DNA of 64,000 bases from Bog-756 sp963699105 (lineage in GTDB: Bacteria; Actinomycetota; Acidimicrobiia; Acidimicrobiales; RAAP-2): assembly GCA_963699105.1 (NCBI GenBank), contig CAVOTI010000001.1:806001-870000 (forward strand). The letters run 5' to 3'. The position numbers and the translations under genes are program-made. A model generated the notes under the pieces. That model saw only the letters and a program-made list of their open reading frames with translations. It was not told the origin of the DNA and did no database searches. Shown here piece after piece: positions 36,153 to 45,679 of the stretch (position 1 is its first letter; each line of letters starts with the position of its first letter).

Positions 36153-37559
36153 GTGACGTTCCGGAGTCGCCTGGTGCTGGCGGCCACCGCCGCCGTCCTG
36201 GTGGTCGTGGTCCTCGGGGCGCTGGCCACCTACCTGGTGGCCTACAACTCATTGGTCGGATCGGTCGACGACAACCTGATCAATGGAGTCAAGAGCACGC
36301 TCCTGGTGTACGACGGTTCCGCCCCCACCGTGGACAACTTCTGCGTGACCTCGGCCCCCGAGGACTGCCAACAGGTGGTGAACAATACGGGCTCGGTGGA
36401 ATCGCCCTTGCAAAAGCCGTTGGCCGTCAACAGTACGGTTTTGGCCGTGGCCGCCAGCCGGGGGACGGCTCAGGAGTCGTTCTTCTCGACCACGGTGAAC
36501 GGCATCGCCGTCCGAGAGGTCGTCTACCCGCTCAGTCCCACATTCACCTACGTCACCAGTGAAAATCCTTACGGGGTCACGCTGGCCGACGGCGGGGCCT
36601 TCCAACTGACCACCTCGCTCACCGGAGTGAACCAGGAGCTCCGTCACCTGGCCCTCGCCCTGTGGCTCATCGTCCTGGTCGGGATCACCGTGGCCGTCCT
36701 GCTGGGACTGGGCGTCGGTCGGACGGTGCTGGCACCGCTCAACAGTCTCACCCGCACCATCGAGGAGCTGGCCGACAACACCGACGTGTCCCGCCGCCTC
36801 GACCCGGGGGGTCCCGACGAGCTCGGACGACTGCGTCGGGCCTTCAACCGCCTGCTGGTCGCCCTCGACACCTCTCGCGAGAGCCAACGCCAGCTGGTGC
36901 TCGACGCCTCCCACGAACTGCGGACCCCGCTGACCAGCCTCCGGACCAACATGGAGGTCGCCCGGCGGCTCGAGGAGCTGCCTCCCGAAGAACGGGAGGT
37001 CCTCATCAGCGACGTCGTCACCCAGATGGACGAGCTGACCTCACTGGTGGGGGACCTGTCCGAGCTGGCCCGCGGCGAGCAGCCCAACATCGTCAGCCAG
37101 CCGGTCCGGCTCGACCTGATCGTGCTCGAGGCCGTCGATGCCGCCACCACCCACGGGAGGAGCCGGGACGTCACCTTCGAGGCCCGTACCGCGCCGTGCT
37201 GGGTGAGCGGTTCGTCGTCCCGCATCAAGCGGGCGGTGGACAACCTCCTCGACAACGCCCTCAAATGGAGTCCGGACGGGGGCGTGGTCGAGGTCTCGTG
37301 CTCGGATGGCTCGGTGTTCGTCCGCGACCACGGACCCGGGGTGGACGACAGCGACGTGGACTTCATCTTCGACCGCTTCTACCGGGCCCCGGGTGCCCGC
37401 GGCCGACCCGGCTCCGGACTGGGGCTGGCCATCGTCGCCCAGGTGGCCCGGGACGAGGGTGGCAGTGTCGAGGTCTACCAGGCCCCGGGCGGAGGGGCGC
37501 TGTTCCGGTTCAGCCTCCCCCAGGCCCAGCCCGGGCCCGGGGTCGGCGACGAGGAGTGA
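36153..37559 (+). CDS. Membrane sensor histidine kinase (MprB-like)
   Basis: 468 residues from GTG 36153. There are two membrane helices (LVLAATAAVLVVVVLGALA and LALWLIVLVGITVAVLLGL) flanking a ~150-residue extracellular sensor domain with two cysteines (FCVTSAPEDC) that may pair. A HAMP domain follows, then the H-box LDASHELRTPLTSLRTNME (His near residue 254), the N-box NLLDNALKWSPDGG and the G-box GSGLGLAIV. It pairs with the adjacent response regulator. The signal sensed is unknown; the pilus cluster is not directly linked. Confidence 0.95.
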   Translation: MTFRSRLVLAATAAVLVVVVLGALATYLVAYNSLVGSVDDNLINGVKSTLLVYDGSAPTVDNFCVTSAPEDCQQVVNNTGSVESPLQKPLAVNSTVLAVAASRGTAQESFFSTTVNGIAVREVVYPLSPTFTYVTSENPYGVTLADGGAFQLTTSLTGVNQELRHLALALWLIVLVGITVAVLLGLGVGRTVLAPLNSLTRTIEELADNTDVSRRLDPGGPDELGRLRRAFNRLLVALDTSRESQRQLVLDASHELRTPLTSLRTNMEVARRLEELPPEEREVLISDVVTQMDELTSLVGDLSELARGEQPNIVSQPVRLDLIVLEAVDAATTHGRSRDVTFEARTAPCWVSGSSSRIKRAVDNLLDNALKWSPDGGVVEVSCSDGSVFVRDHGPGVDDSDVDFIFDRFYRAPGARGRPGSGLGLAIVAQVARDEGGSVEVYQAPGGGALFRFSLPQAQPGPGVGDEE

Positions 37560-37576
37560 CGGGGCAACGAGGGAGG

Positions 37577-37632
37577 CTCTGGCCCTGGCCCTGGCCCGCG
37601 CCCTGGCCGTGGTCCTGGCCGTGGTCCTGGCC
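37577..37632. repeat. Short CTGGCC-based tandem repeats after the histidine kinase
   Basis: Units CTGGCC and CTGGCCGTGGTC repeat in the gap between the convergent kinase and membrane-protein genes. They hold no gene. Confidence 0.6.
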
Positions 37633-37637
37633 CGACC

Positions 37638-39419
37638 TCACGGCCGCGCCCGCACCGATCCGCCGGGAGAAATCGCCGGATAGGTGGCCCGGCGGACACC
37701 GACGACCGATCTGTCCCTGCGGTCGACGAACACCCTGACCTCGGGCCAGTGGGCACCGCGGGGGACCGAGAGATGGGTTGCCTGACCGAAGAACCCGTCG
37801 ATCAGGCCGGGCCGCCATCCGTCGGTCAGCAGCTCGTAGGCCACTCCCCAGTAGTCGACCGAGTAGTAGCCGTAACGCGGTCCGAACGAGGACGGGTCGA
37901 CCTGCACCACCACCGGCCCACGGGCCACGCTCCGCTCCACCGACCCGGCGATCGCCTCGTCCAGGGAACGGTCGACCTGCACGGCCCCTACCCGCCCCCG
38001 CGCCGACGGGACGAGGGTGTGGAGGGCGACGGCGGCGGCGGCCAACAGCACGGCCAAGGTCACCCCGGCAACGACGACCGCCGGCGGCCCGGACCGATCC
38101 CGGGCTCCGACGGGCCGACGGCGGAGTACTGCCGCCGTCAACTCGGCCAACCCCCAGGCAGCGATGATCCACAGGAGGGCGCCGACGACCCACAAGGCGT
38201 TGATCAGATAGCTGAGGACGCTCAGGTTGTCGGCCGGGAGGGCGGCGAAGCTGGCCACCACGGCCAGCGAAACGGCGGCTCCGACACCGGCCAGGGCCGC
38301 CAGCTCCCGGCGCCCGGTGGCCCACGCCAGCCCGGCGATGGCCACGACCAGAACCGGGGCGGCCCCGCCCCACCCGGAGGCATGACCGGTGATGTACTGC
38401 GGGGTCCGGTTGACCAGGGCCGACAGGTAGGGGAACGAGGTCAGCCAGATCGGGCGGGGATCGGCCGCGGTGGCCAGGGCATGGAGGCCGAAGCCGGTCC
38501 CGATCCGCGGATGGCCGTCACCCGACTGGAGGATCAGGGACAAGTTGCCCGGTCGGACGAACGCCTCCTGGGCCAGTGGCGCCAGCCAGCACAGGGCGCC
38601 GATGCCCAAGCCGGTCACCAACCATCGCCTGCCCGGCGGCCGGAAACCCAGGGCCAGCCCGAACAACGGCGCGGCGACGGCAATGACGATGGCCGGAATG
38701 ACGTAGAGGAAGTGGCACTGAGCGGCCAGTGAGGCGAAGAGGACGGCCGGTGGCCACCATCCGAACCTCCCCGACGCCACCGCCCACGCCAGGACGGCGG
38801 CGGCACCGAAGCAGACCAGGCCGATGTGCGGGTTCCACAACACGTCCGAGTAGAGCTGGGTCTGCCAGCCCACGTCGGCGGCCACGAGGGCGACAGCCAC
38901 GCAGGCCGGCCAGCCCTTCACGGCCCAGGCCGCCTCGGCGGCCACCGACAGAGCCACCCCGCAGACCAGGGTGGCCCCCCACAGTGCACCCTGTCCCCCG
39001 TCCAGCCGGACCGGCACCGCCAGGACCCAGAAGAGGAGCGGTCCCACGTCGAAGAAGGCATGGCGCATCCCCTCCGAGGCCAGGGACCACACGCCGACCA
39101 GAGGCGGATCGGCGGTGAACACCCGGTAGGCGCCGATCGAGATCATCGAGTCGTCCCGCACCGGCCGCCAACCATCCGAGAGCTCGATGGCCGTCGGGAC
39201 CACCAGCACCGCCCAGATGACGGCGTGGCTGGCCATTCGCAGGCCGGTCGGAGCCCACCGACCCCACCCGGTCTTCGGGGGCAGTCCGGAGCCCCGATCC
39301 GACGGCGTCACGCTGGCGATCCCATACCCACGGGCCGAAGCATCCACTGACGGTAGCCGTCGTCGGTTCGCCCCCGACGTGCCGGCCACCGCCGACGTCC
39401 GTTGTCGGAACGCAGCCAA
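37638..39419 (-). CDS. Polytopic membrane protein, GT-C-like, function unknown
   Basis: 593 residues if started at ATG 39419; ATG 39236 would drop an unstructured N-terminus. Around ten to twelve hydrophobic segments are visible (for example ALVVPTAIELS, WPACVAVALVAADVGW, FLYVIPAIVIAVAAPLFGLA). A C-terminal soluble domain of about 110 residues ends in a basic tail (FVDRRDRSVVGVRRATYP). The first long loop has acidic residues (GWRPVRDDSMISIGAYRVF), similar to the catalytic loop of GT-C mannosyltransferases, hence the tentative call. It is divergent from the bS22 gene. No partner genes indicate a substrate. Confidence 0.55.
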   Translation of the reverse strand: MAAFRQRTSAVAGTSGANRRRLPSVDASARGYGIASVTPSDRGSGLPPKTGWGRWAPTGLRMASHAVIWAVLVVPTAIELSDGWRPVRDDSMISIGAYRVFTADPPLVGVWSLASEGMRHAFFDVGPLLFWVLAVPVRLDGGQGALWGATLVCGVALSVAAEAAWAVKGWPACVAVALVAADVGWQTQLYSDVLWNPHIGLVCFGAAAVLAWAVASGRFGWWPPAVLFASLAAQCHFLYVIPAIVIAVAAPLFGLALGFRPPGRRWLVTGLGIGALCWLAPLAQEAFVRPGNLSLILQSGDGHPRIGTGFGLHALATAADPRPIWLTSFPYLSALVNRTPQYITGHASGWGGAAPVLVVAIAGLAWATGRRELAALAGVGAAVSLAVVASFAALPADNLSVLSYLINALWVVGALLWIIAAWGLAELTAAVLRRRPVGARDRSGPPAVVVAGVTLAVLLAAAAVALHTLVPSARGRVGAVQVDRSLDEAIAGSVERSVARGPVVVQVDPSSFGPRYGYYSVDYWGVAYELLTDGWRPGLIDGFFGQATHLSVPRGAHWPEVRVFVDRRDRSVVGVRRATYPAISPGGSVRARP

Positions 39420-39454
39420 CGGGGAGGGACGTGGCGAAAAACTCCCTGGTCGGC

Positions 39455-39460
39455 TAGGGT
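39455..39460 (+). promoter_or_regulatory. -10 hexamer TAGGGT, leaderless bS22
   Basis: TAGGGT ends 10 nt before ATG 39471. Confidence 0.4.
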
Positions 39461-39470
39461 GCCGGGCGAC

Positions 39471-39572
39471 ATGGGATCACTGATCAAGAAGCGCCGCAAG
39501 CGCATGCGCAAGAAGAAGCACAAGAAGATGCTGAAGGCCACCCGTTGGCAGCGGCGGGCCGCCGGCAAGTAG
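39471..39572 (+). CDS. Small ribosomal protein bS22 (AURKAIP1/COX24 domain)
   Basis: 33 residues, extremely basic. The N-terminal GSLIKKRRKRMRKKKHKK closely follows the mycobacterial bS22 pattern (GSVIKKRRKRM.KKKHRK), with K-x-R-x-Q-R-R conserved at the C-terminus (LKATRWQRRAAGK). In mycobacterial ribosomes bS22 sits on the 30S subunit. The gene is below the usual length cut-off of gene finders. It stands alone on the plus strand between two leftward genes and has its own -10. Confidence 0.93.
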   Translation: MGSLIKKRRKRMRKKKHKKMLKATRWQRRAAGK

Positions 39573-39685
39573 TTCCGACATCGGCGGGCCCAGTGGACCG
39601 GACACCGGCCCCGCCGGCCCCGCCGCCCCTGGTCCGATCGGCACCTCCGGCCTGATCCCCGAAACCGATCCTGGTCCCTGGCCAC

Positions 39686-40544
39686 CTACCCGGAGCCTGT
39701 CGTGGTCCGGACCGGAACGACCAGAGCGGTCTCGTCGCCCATGACCACCCTCCCCGTGTCGTCGAGTCCGAGGTCCTCGGTGGTGCCCTCGACGAACCAG
39801 GTCGAGCCACTGCCGGCCAGCCTCGGCTGGCCGCCGGTCAGCTCGGACATGCGACGGCGCCAGAAGGCCAGGCGGGGCTCGACCATCAGCGCCGGGGCCT
39901 CCAGATCGTTCACCGCCGGGCCGGTGGACGAGGACCGGGAACCCTCGAAGAGGGCGACCTCGCCCCGCTCGACCAAGTGGTCCCATGCCCGGTAGACGGC
40001 TCCGGTGTCGACGCCGAACGGCAGCAGGAACAGCACGAAGGAGCGTGGTTCGAACGGCAGGGGCGTCACATCCTCCCCGATGCCGCGCACCATGGCCCTG
40101 CCTCCGGTCAGGCAGAACGGCACATCGGCACCGAGCCCGGCGGCCAGCGACCGGTCGGAGCATCCCGCCCACCTGAGAATGGCGGCGGCGTCGGCCGAAC
40201 CGCCGCCCAGTCCGGCCCCGGGGGGTATCGCCTTGACCAGTCGTACCCGCGCCGTCCGGCCCACCGCCACCAGCGCCCGGGCCACCAGGTTGTCGGGGCC
40301 GGCTTGAGGAGGGGGCCCGGCCGGCGGCGGCCCCCCACTGATCAGCGTCCCCGGCCGGACCGAACTCGGTCGAGACAGTCAGCCCGACACCCTGTTCGAC
40401 TTCCAGACGATCGGAGAGGTCGATGGTCACCATCTCGGATTCGAGGAGGTGGTAGCCGTCGGATCGGACACCGGTGATCCGGAGCGACAGGGTCAACTTG
40501 GCCTGGGCGGAGAGCACTGTAGCCCCCGGCCCGACGTCGGTCAC
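39686..40544 (-). CDS. ispE: 4-diphosphocytidyl-2-C-methyl-D-erythritol kinase IspE (one-base frameshift)
   Basis: GHMP kinase of the non-mevalonate isoprenoid pathway. The N-terminal part (SAQAKLTLSLRITGVRSDGYH) is in one frame. The ATP-binding loop KAIPPGAGLGGGSADAAA and the C-terminal part are in another. The length is one base over a multiple of three, and deleting one base of the six-base run at 40331-40336 joins the frames into a normal ~285-residue enzyme. GTG 40544 overlaps the rsmA stop. This is the usual rsmA-ispE actinobacterial pair, and the break is best read as a sequencing error. Confidence 0.88.
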
Positions 40545-41401
40545 CGGTTCCCCAAGGGCTCGGGAGGCACGGTTCGTTCCGGTCTCCAGGCGGCCAGGCG
40601 CTCCCATTCGGCGAGCCCCAGCTCCTCGGCGCGGGCGGTGGGCGGGACGCCCACGGCCTCGAACGCCTCCGGCTCGACCAGGCCCCCGAGGGACCGGCGG
40701 AGCATCTTGCGGCGGTGGGCGAAACCACCTCGGACCACGGTGAACAGACGGTCGTACCCTGCTATGCCGGGGCCGGCGGCCGGCAACCGGTCGGGACGTC
40801 GCTCCATGCGGACCAGGACCGACTCGACCCGGGGCCTGGGTATGAAGACCGAAGCGGACACCCGTCCCACCACCTTGGCCGTGGCCCAGTAGGCCACCTT
40901 GACGGACACCGCCCCGTAGGCCTCGTCCCCTGCTCCGGCGGCCAGCCGCTCCCCCACCTCGCGCTGGACCATCACCAGCAGGGACGTGACCTGGTGCGCC
41001 TGTTCGAGGATCTTGACGACCAGTGGAACGGCCACGTTGTAGGGCAGATTGGCCACCAGGGTCCAGGGTCCGGGGCCGAGCAGCCCGGCCCAGTCGAGGG
41101 TCAGGGCGTCCGCCTCCACCACCTGCACCCCGAGGGGCTCCACCTGGGCCCTCAGTACGGGGAGGACATGGCGATCGATCTCGACCGCCGTGACCGAGGC
41201 GCCCGCCTCGACCAGGGCCAGGGTCAGCGAGCCCAGCCCGGCCCCTATCTCCACCACCTTTGCGCCCTCGGACACGCCGGCCAGTTGGGCGATGCGCCTG
41301 ACGGTGTTGCCGTCGGCCACGAAGTTCTGACCCAGCGCTCGGCTCGGACGTAGGTCGTTGGCCAGCAGCAGCTCATGGATCTCTGCTCGGCCGTGGGTCA
41401 C
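40541..41401 (-). CDS. rsmA: 16S rRNA dimethyladenosine transferase RsmA (KsgA)
   Basis: 286 residues. It dimethylates the two adjacent adenines at the 3' end of 16S rRNA. The N-terminal ALGQNFVADGNTVRRIA, SAM-binding VVEIGAGLGSLTLALVEAG, catalytic NLPYNVAVPLV (N-L-P-Y) and PRPRVESVLVRM are all in place. The start is GTG 41401. It overlaps ispE by four bases at its end. The 155-bp gap upstream contains short GGGCTGTGGTCC repeats. Confidence 0.97.
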   Translation of the reverse strand: MTHGRAEIHELLLANDLRPSRALGQNFVADGNTVRRIAQLAGVSEGAKVVEIGAGLGSLTLALVEAGASVTAVEIDRHVLPVLRAQVEPLGVQVVEADALTLDWAGLLGPGPWTLVANLPYNVAVPLVVKILEQAHQVTSLLVMVQREVGERLAAGAGDEAYGAVSVKVAYWATAKVVGRVSASVFIPRPRVESVLVRMERRPDRLPAAGPGIAGYDRLFTVVRGGFAHRRKMLRRSLGGLVEPEAFEAVGVPPTARAEELGLAEWERLAAWRPERTVPPEPLGNR

Positions 41402-41556
41402 CCGGTCAGTGTCTCACCTCCCGAACCGGCGGCCGTCGACGGGATCTCCCTTCGGTCCGGTCCGGTCGCTCCTTCCGGGCTGCGCCCCGGGCTGTGGTCC
41501 GGGCTGTGGTCCGGGCCCCGGTGGAGAACCGGTGCGACCCGGCCCCTGGACGCTCT

Positions 41557-42246
41557 TCACCAGGTCAACCGGGCGTCGATGACCCCCTGGGAGAGAGGGG
41601 CGATCATGGCAAAGGTGCTGGTGGCGAGGTCGATGGACCGGGCCGTGTCCGCCTCACGATCGTTGACCACACAACTCACCGACTCACCGTTGGCCGGATT
41701 GGTGATCTCCACCTCGGTGCCGAACGGAAGCCACGGACTGGCACAGGTGCCGGCCGGATGGTCGTAGTAGGTGACCTGGCCGGTCCCTCCGGCCCCACTC
41801 ACCGGGGCCTGCGCGGCCACGGCCACCGGGGCCACCGTGGTCGTGGTCGTGGTCGTGGTGGGCGCCACCGTCACCGGCACCGGCGCCGGCACCGGGGCTG
41901 CCGCCGCGTGGTCGGCGACATTCTCACTCGGCAGCGTGGTCTCGACCGGTGACGCTTCGGTGGTGGGCTCCTGGTCGGTGGTCGGCGGGGTCACCAGCGT
42001 CCGCTTGACCCCGGAAGCCCGGTGGCGGCCGGACGCCACCTTGGATCGAACGTCCGAGGTCCACCTGGTGGGCGAGGCCCGACCTGTTCGGTGGCCGACC
42101 CACCGGGCGGTGCCGTGACCTCCCGGATCCGGGGAGGCGAGGGCTTCGGGCTGACTCTGGAGCGCCACCAGCGGTACGACGAGTAGTGCTCCGCACAACA
42201 GCAGGGCGGCAATGGGCCGACTGCGCCTCCGATTCGTGGTCCTCAG
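41557..42246 (-). CDS. Secreted RlpA-like double-psi beta-barrel protein, probable CTG start
   Basis: 229 residues if read from CTG 42246. The N-terminus (RRRSRPIAALLLCGALLVVPLVAL) is a signal peptide. A long Pro/Thr linker (PVTVAPTTTTTTTTVAP) leads to a C-terminal barrel, GQVTYYDHPAGTCASPWLPF and NDREADTARSIDLATSTFAM, like RlpA and the resuscitation-factor-associated DPBB domains. It occupies the place of rpfB between tatD and rsmA. No ATG, GTG or TTG lies before the signal peptide in frame. CTG has GAGGAG nine nt upstream; TTG 42198 would truncate the signal. A role in cell-wall remodelling is inferred. Confidence 0.75.
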   Translation of the reverse strand: MRTTNRRRSRPIAALLLCGALLVVPLVALQSQPEALASPDPGGHGTARWVGHRTGRASPTRWTSDVRSKVASGRHRASGVKRTLVTPPTTDQEPTTEASPVETTLPSENVADHAAAAPVPAPVPVTVAPTTTTTTTTVAPVAVAAQAPVSGAGGTGQVTYYDHPAGTCASPWLPFGTEVEITNPANGESVSCVVNDREADTARSIDLATSTFAMIAPLSQGVIDARLTW

Positions 42247-42421
42247 GGCTCCACTCTCCTCGTGGGACTGTCCTTACTCCCTCGGAGAGGACCCCGGGGA
42301 AGCCGCCTGTCCCCATATGGGACGGGCGCAACCGGCTCCTCCAAGCCGGCCTCAGAATGCGTCCGACAGTCGCACTCGAACTGAAAACACAATCGACCGC
42401 TGCAAAGCGGCCGATCGCAGG
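42247..42421 (-). promoter_or_regulatory. Long structured 5' leader of the RlpA-like gene
   Basis: Between the proposed promoter and the CTG start lie about 175 nt with several strong hairpins on the minus strand: CCGCT-TTGC-AGCGG, CCGGCT/AGCCGG, GTCCC-atat-GGGAC-type, and CTCC-gag-GGAG nested in GTCCT/AGGAC just before GAGGAG. Cell-wall hydrolase genes of Actinobacteria often carry c-di-AMP riboswitches here, but I cannot match that consensus. No gene is present. Confidence 0.4.
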
Positions 42422-42451
42422 AGGCTAGGCGGACCGGTCGGCGACAATCAA
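42422..42451 (-). promoter_or_regulatory. Sigma-A-like promoter TTGATT-18-TAGCCT for the RlpA-like gene
   Basis: On the minus strand TTGATT (42451-42446) and TAGCCT (42427-42422) are separated by 18 nt. It is one of the few recognisable -35/-10 pairs in the window. Confidence 0.5.
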
Positions 42452-42499
42452 ACCCGACCCTCGGCTCCCGCCGATCCGGAGCCGGACCGGCCGGCAGGC

Positions 42500-43393
42500 T
42501 CAGACTGCGAACATGCTGACGGCGTTGCGGGTCGACGCCGCCGCCACATCCGAAGTCTCAACCCCTTTGACCTGGGCGATCGCCGCGCCGACCAGTGGAA
42601 CTCTCGACGGTTCGTTGAGGGTTCCGCGATGGGGCACCGGTGCCAGGAACGGGGTGTCCGTCTCCACCAGCAGCCGGTCCAGGGGACAGAGGGCGGCGGC
42701 CTGACGTACCGGTTCGGCGTTCTTGAAGGTGACGACGCCACTGAACGAAAGTGAAGCGCCGAGGTCGAGGCAACGGCGCGCCTCGTCCGGCCCCCCGGTG
42801 AAGCAGTGGATGATAATCCGCTCGGGTACCCCGGCGGCCGTCAGTATGCCGATGGTGTCCTCCCACGCCTCCCGGGTGTGGATGACCAGGGTGAGCCCGT
42901 GGCGGGAGGCCAGCTCGATCTGTTGTGCGAACGCCTTGCGTTGGGCGGGCCGGGGCGAGTGGTCGTAGTGGTAGTCGAGACCGCACTCCCCGATGCCCAC
43001 CACCACCCGGCTGGCCGGTTCAGTCGAACGACCTCGGCCCGAGGATGGGGCGGCAAGCTCGGCGTCGAGGACCTCATCGAGGCATCCCACGCCGTTGATC
43101 GCATCGTGAGGGTGCAACCCGACGGTGGCCCACAGCTCGACACCCTCGGCGACCGCCACCGAGCCCGGCTCCCTGGAGGCCCGGGCCAGACGCACGGCTT
43201 CGGCCGACGACTCGGCGTTCGTCCCCACGCAGACCATCCTGGTCACACCCGCCTCCGACGCCCGGGCGATGGTGGCCGCCAGCCTGGTGGCATGGGCGCC
43301 GGCCCCGTCGTCATGGCGGCTCACCTCCGCTTCGACGAACTCGTCCTGGAGGTGGCAGTGGGAGTCGAACCACTCGATGACCGCGTCGCTCAT
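42500..43393 (-). CDS. tatD: TatD family metal-dependent hydrolase
   Basis: 297 residues. TatD proteins are TIM-barrel metal-dependent nucleases. Metal ligands appear in order: FDSHCHLQDEF (His-x-His), GIGECGLDYHYDHS (Glu), LTLVIHTREAWEDT (His), IIIHCFTGGPDEA (His) and LLVETDTPFLAP (Asp). Position between metG and the rpf-like gene matches Actinobacteria. The metG stop is 45 bp upstream, so it is probably in the metG transcript. Confidence 0.95.
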   Translation of the reverse strand: MSDAVIEWFDSHCHLQDEFVEAEVSRHDDGAGAHATRLAATIARASEAGVTRMVCVGTNAESSAEAVRLARASREPGSVAVAEGVELWATVGLHPHDAINGVGCLDEVLDAELAAPSSGRGRSTEPASRVVVGIGECGLDYHYDHSPRPAQRKAFAQQIELASRHGLTLVIHTREAWEDTIGILTAAGVPERIIIHCFTGGPDEARRCLDLGASLSFSGVVTFKNAEPVRQAAALCPLDRLLVETDTPFLAPVPHRGTLNEPSRVPLVGAAIAQVKGVETSDVAAASTRNAVSMFAV

Positions 43394-43438
43394 GGCATCG
43401 CTCGGGGGTGGTACCGGGGCATGACGATGTCCTAGGCC

Positions 43439-44941
43439 TTACGTCGGGGAAACAAGCGGGGTACCCCGCTCCACCGGTCGCCCGGCCGGGTAGCCACCCC
43501 AGATGCCGGCCTCGGGCAGCCGCTGTGACGACGGCGATCCCTCGAGGCCGATCCGACGCCAGATCTCCTCGGCCGTCGCCGGCATGGCCGGGACGATGAG
43601 CACGGCCACCAGTCGCAGAACCTCGAGCGCGCTGCCGAGCACGGCGTCCACCTCAGGGCCGGGTTCGGCCTTCCACGGCGCCGCTGCCTCCAGTTCGGCG
43701 TTGGTCTCGCGGATCAGTCGCCACGTGGCCTCCAGTCCCAGATGGGGAAGGCCGGCATTCCAGGCGTCGGTGGCTTCGGCCACGGCCACGTCCGCCACCC
43801 CGGCCAGTCGGCTCGCCGGGTCGGGGGCGGCCCGATCCCACCGCACTTGGTGTCGACCACGGTGGTGACCCGGGACAGCAGGTTGCCCAGGTTGTTGGCG
43901 AGATCCGAGTTGTAGCGGTTGGTGATGCCCTCGGCCGAGAAGTCCCCGTCCGTCCCGAGCGGGGTGTCCCGCAACAGGTGGTAGCGCACCGGATCCACGC
44001 CATAGTCGGCCGTCAGCTCTCCTGGTGAGATCTGGTTCAGGCTCGACTTGGACATCTTCTCGCCTCCGACCAGCAGCCATCCGTGGACCTGCACGTGGGC
44101 CGGGGGATCGATACCGGCGGCCATGCACATGGCCGGCCACCAAACGCAGTGGAACCGGATGATCTCCTTGCCGATCAGATGATGCACGGCCGGCCACCAC
44201 AGGTTGAACCGGGCGTCGTCCTCGCCGTAGCCGATGGCCGTCAGATAGTTGATCAGGGCGTCGTACCAGACGTAGAAAACGTGCTTCTCGTCCCAGGGCA
44301 CGGTGACCCCCCAGTCGATGGAGGTCCGGGTGATGGAGATGTCCCTGAGTCCGCCCCGAATGAAACTGAGCGCCTCGTTGCGCTTGGACTCAGGTACGAC
44401 GGCACCGGGGTTGGCCTCGTACCACTCGACGAGGCGTTCCTCGAAGGCACTCAGGCGGAAGAAGTAGTTCTCCTCCTCGAGGAGCTCGACCGGCGTACGG
44501 TGGATGGGGCAGAGCCCTCCGTCGAGCAGCTCGTCCTCGGCGTAGTACTGCTCGCACGACACGCAGTAGAGGCCCCGATACGTATCCTTGACGATCCATC
44601 CGTTCTCGTAGATCCTGCCCAAGAATTGCTGGACCGCACGTTGGTGGCGCGGCTCGGTGGTCCGGATGAAGTCGTCGTTGGAGATATCGAGGTCGGCCCA
44701 GGCCGACACGAATCGCGGGGCGAGCCGATCGGTCCACTCGGCCGGCGTGACGCCGTGTTCCTCGGCAGCCCGGCGCCACCTTCTGACCATGCTCGTCGGT
44801 GCCGGTGAGGAAGAAGACCTCGTCGCCGATCAGCCGGTGCCAACGGGCCAGGGCGTCGGCGTTCACCGTGGCATAGGCGTGACCGACGTGGGGAGCGTCG
44901 TTGACGTAGTAGATGGGGGTGGTGATGTAGTAGCGGGACAC
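43439..44941 (-). CDS. metG: Methionyl-tRNA synthetase (two compensating single-base frameshifts)
   Basis: The gene reads in three frame segments. N-terminus: YYITTPIYYVNDAPHVGHAY with the HIGH variant HVGH, and FLTGTDEHGQKVA. Middle: zinc-knuckle-like CVSCEQYY...CPIH, and GEKMSKSSLNQ (KMSKS). C-terminus: anticodon-binding region ending ATAEEIWRRIGLEGS. The first break is an extra base at about 44769-44777, the second a missing base in the five-G run 43823-43827. Net length is exactly 501 codons, the normal size. The start is GTG 44941, eight nt after a TACGCT hexamer. As an essential gene it must be intact in the cell. Confidence 0.92.
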
Positions 44942-44949
44942 TGCCCGGT

Positions 44950-44955
44950 AGCGTA
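44950..44955 (-). promoter_or_regulatory. -10 hexamer TACGCT, leaderless metG
   Basis: TACGCT on the minus strand ends 8 nt before GTG 44941. Between here and the Nudix gene (44956-45103) are GGTCGGCCCG tandem repeats and no gene. Confidence 0.45.
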
Positions 44956-45103
44956 CCGACCGCAGTGGACCTCGACGACAGGCCGCCGTCCCCTGGGCCG
45001 GATCGACTCGGGGGCCACATCGCCACCGGGGTCGGCCGGGGTCGGCCCGGGTCGGCCCGGGCTCACCGCGGGCCACCCGGGCGGGATCCACCGGGACCGG
45101 ACG

Positions 45104-45109
45104 TAGGAT
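45104..45109 (+). promoter_or_regulatory. -10 hexamer TAGGAT, leaderless Nudix gene
   Basis: TAGGAT ends 8 nt before ATG 45118. Confidence 0.45.
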
Positions 45110-45117
45110 GCTCGGCC

Positions 45118-45621
45118 ATGAGCAGTCTGCCGCCCGGCTCGCACGGCACCGACCGGAATCACCCGGTGGAGGCGGACCCTCGGGAAGCGCAAACAGCGGG
45201 TGGCCGTCTACGGCATCTGCCGAGAAGGGCGGCGACGCCGGGGCCAGCGTCCTCTTGGTGCGGGCCGCTCCATATCTGACGCGTGGCCGGCCGCTGGTTC
45301 CTGCCCGGCGGCGGCATCGACCACGGCGAGGAACCCTTTGCCGCCCTGCGCCGGGAGTACGACGAGGAGACCGGTCTCACACGTGGACGTCGGGGAGCTC
45401 CTGGGCGTGCTGTCCGACGTCATCACCCTGCCCGACGGGACCAGCCTCCACACGGTCCGGATCGTCTTCGCCATCGACTCCTTCGCCGGCGACCTCCATG
45501 ACGAGACCAACGGATCGACCGACCGCGCCCAGTGGGTCGGGATCGGCCAGGCTCTCGAGCTGCCGCGGTGCCCTACGTGCGGCGAGCACTCACCGAGTTG
45601 CGGCCGGAGGTCCTGCCCTGA
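45118..45621 (+). pseudogene. Nudix hydrolase, broken by several frameshifts
   Basis: Pieces of one Nudix protein lie in different frames in the right order: KRKQRVAVYGICREG, GGDAGASVLLVRAAPYLTRG, RWFLPGGGIDHGEEPFAALR, REYDEETGLT, DVGELLGVLSDVITLPDG and the tail VPYVRRALTELRPEVLP. The Nudix box is GGGIDHGEEPFAALRREYDE followed by ETGLT (GxnREYxEETGL), so the catalytic acidic residues are all present. At least four indels are needed, but the total length is a multiple of three. It probably represents an intact gene with sequence errors. It would hydrolyse a nucleoside-diphosphate-linked substrate. Confidence 0.75.
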
Positions 45622-45679
45622 AGCCGAGGGAGGTGCTGCCCTGAAGGAGCCCGTGCCGACGGGGCGGAGCCGGTGGGGC

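Noticed and set aside
42247..42421. c-di-AMP (ydaO) riboswitch upstream of the RlpA-like gene
   Set aside because: Location is suggestive, but the consensus core could not be matched by eye; kept only as an unassigned structured leader.
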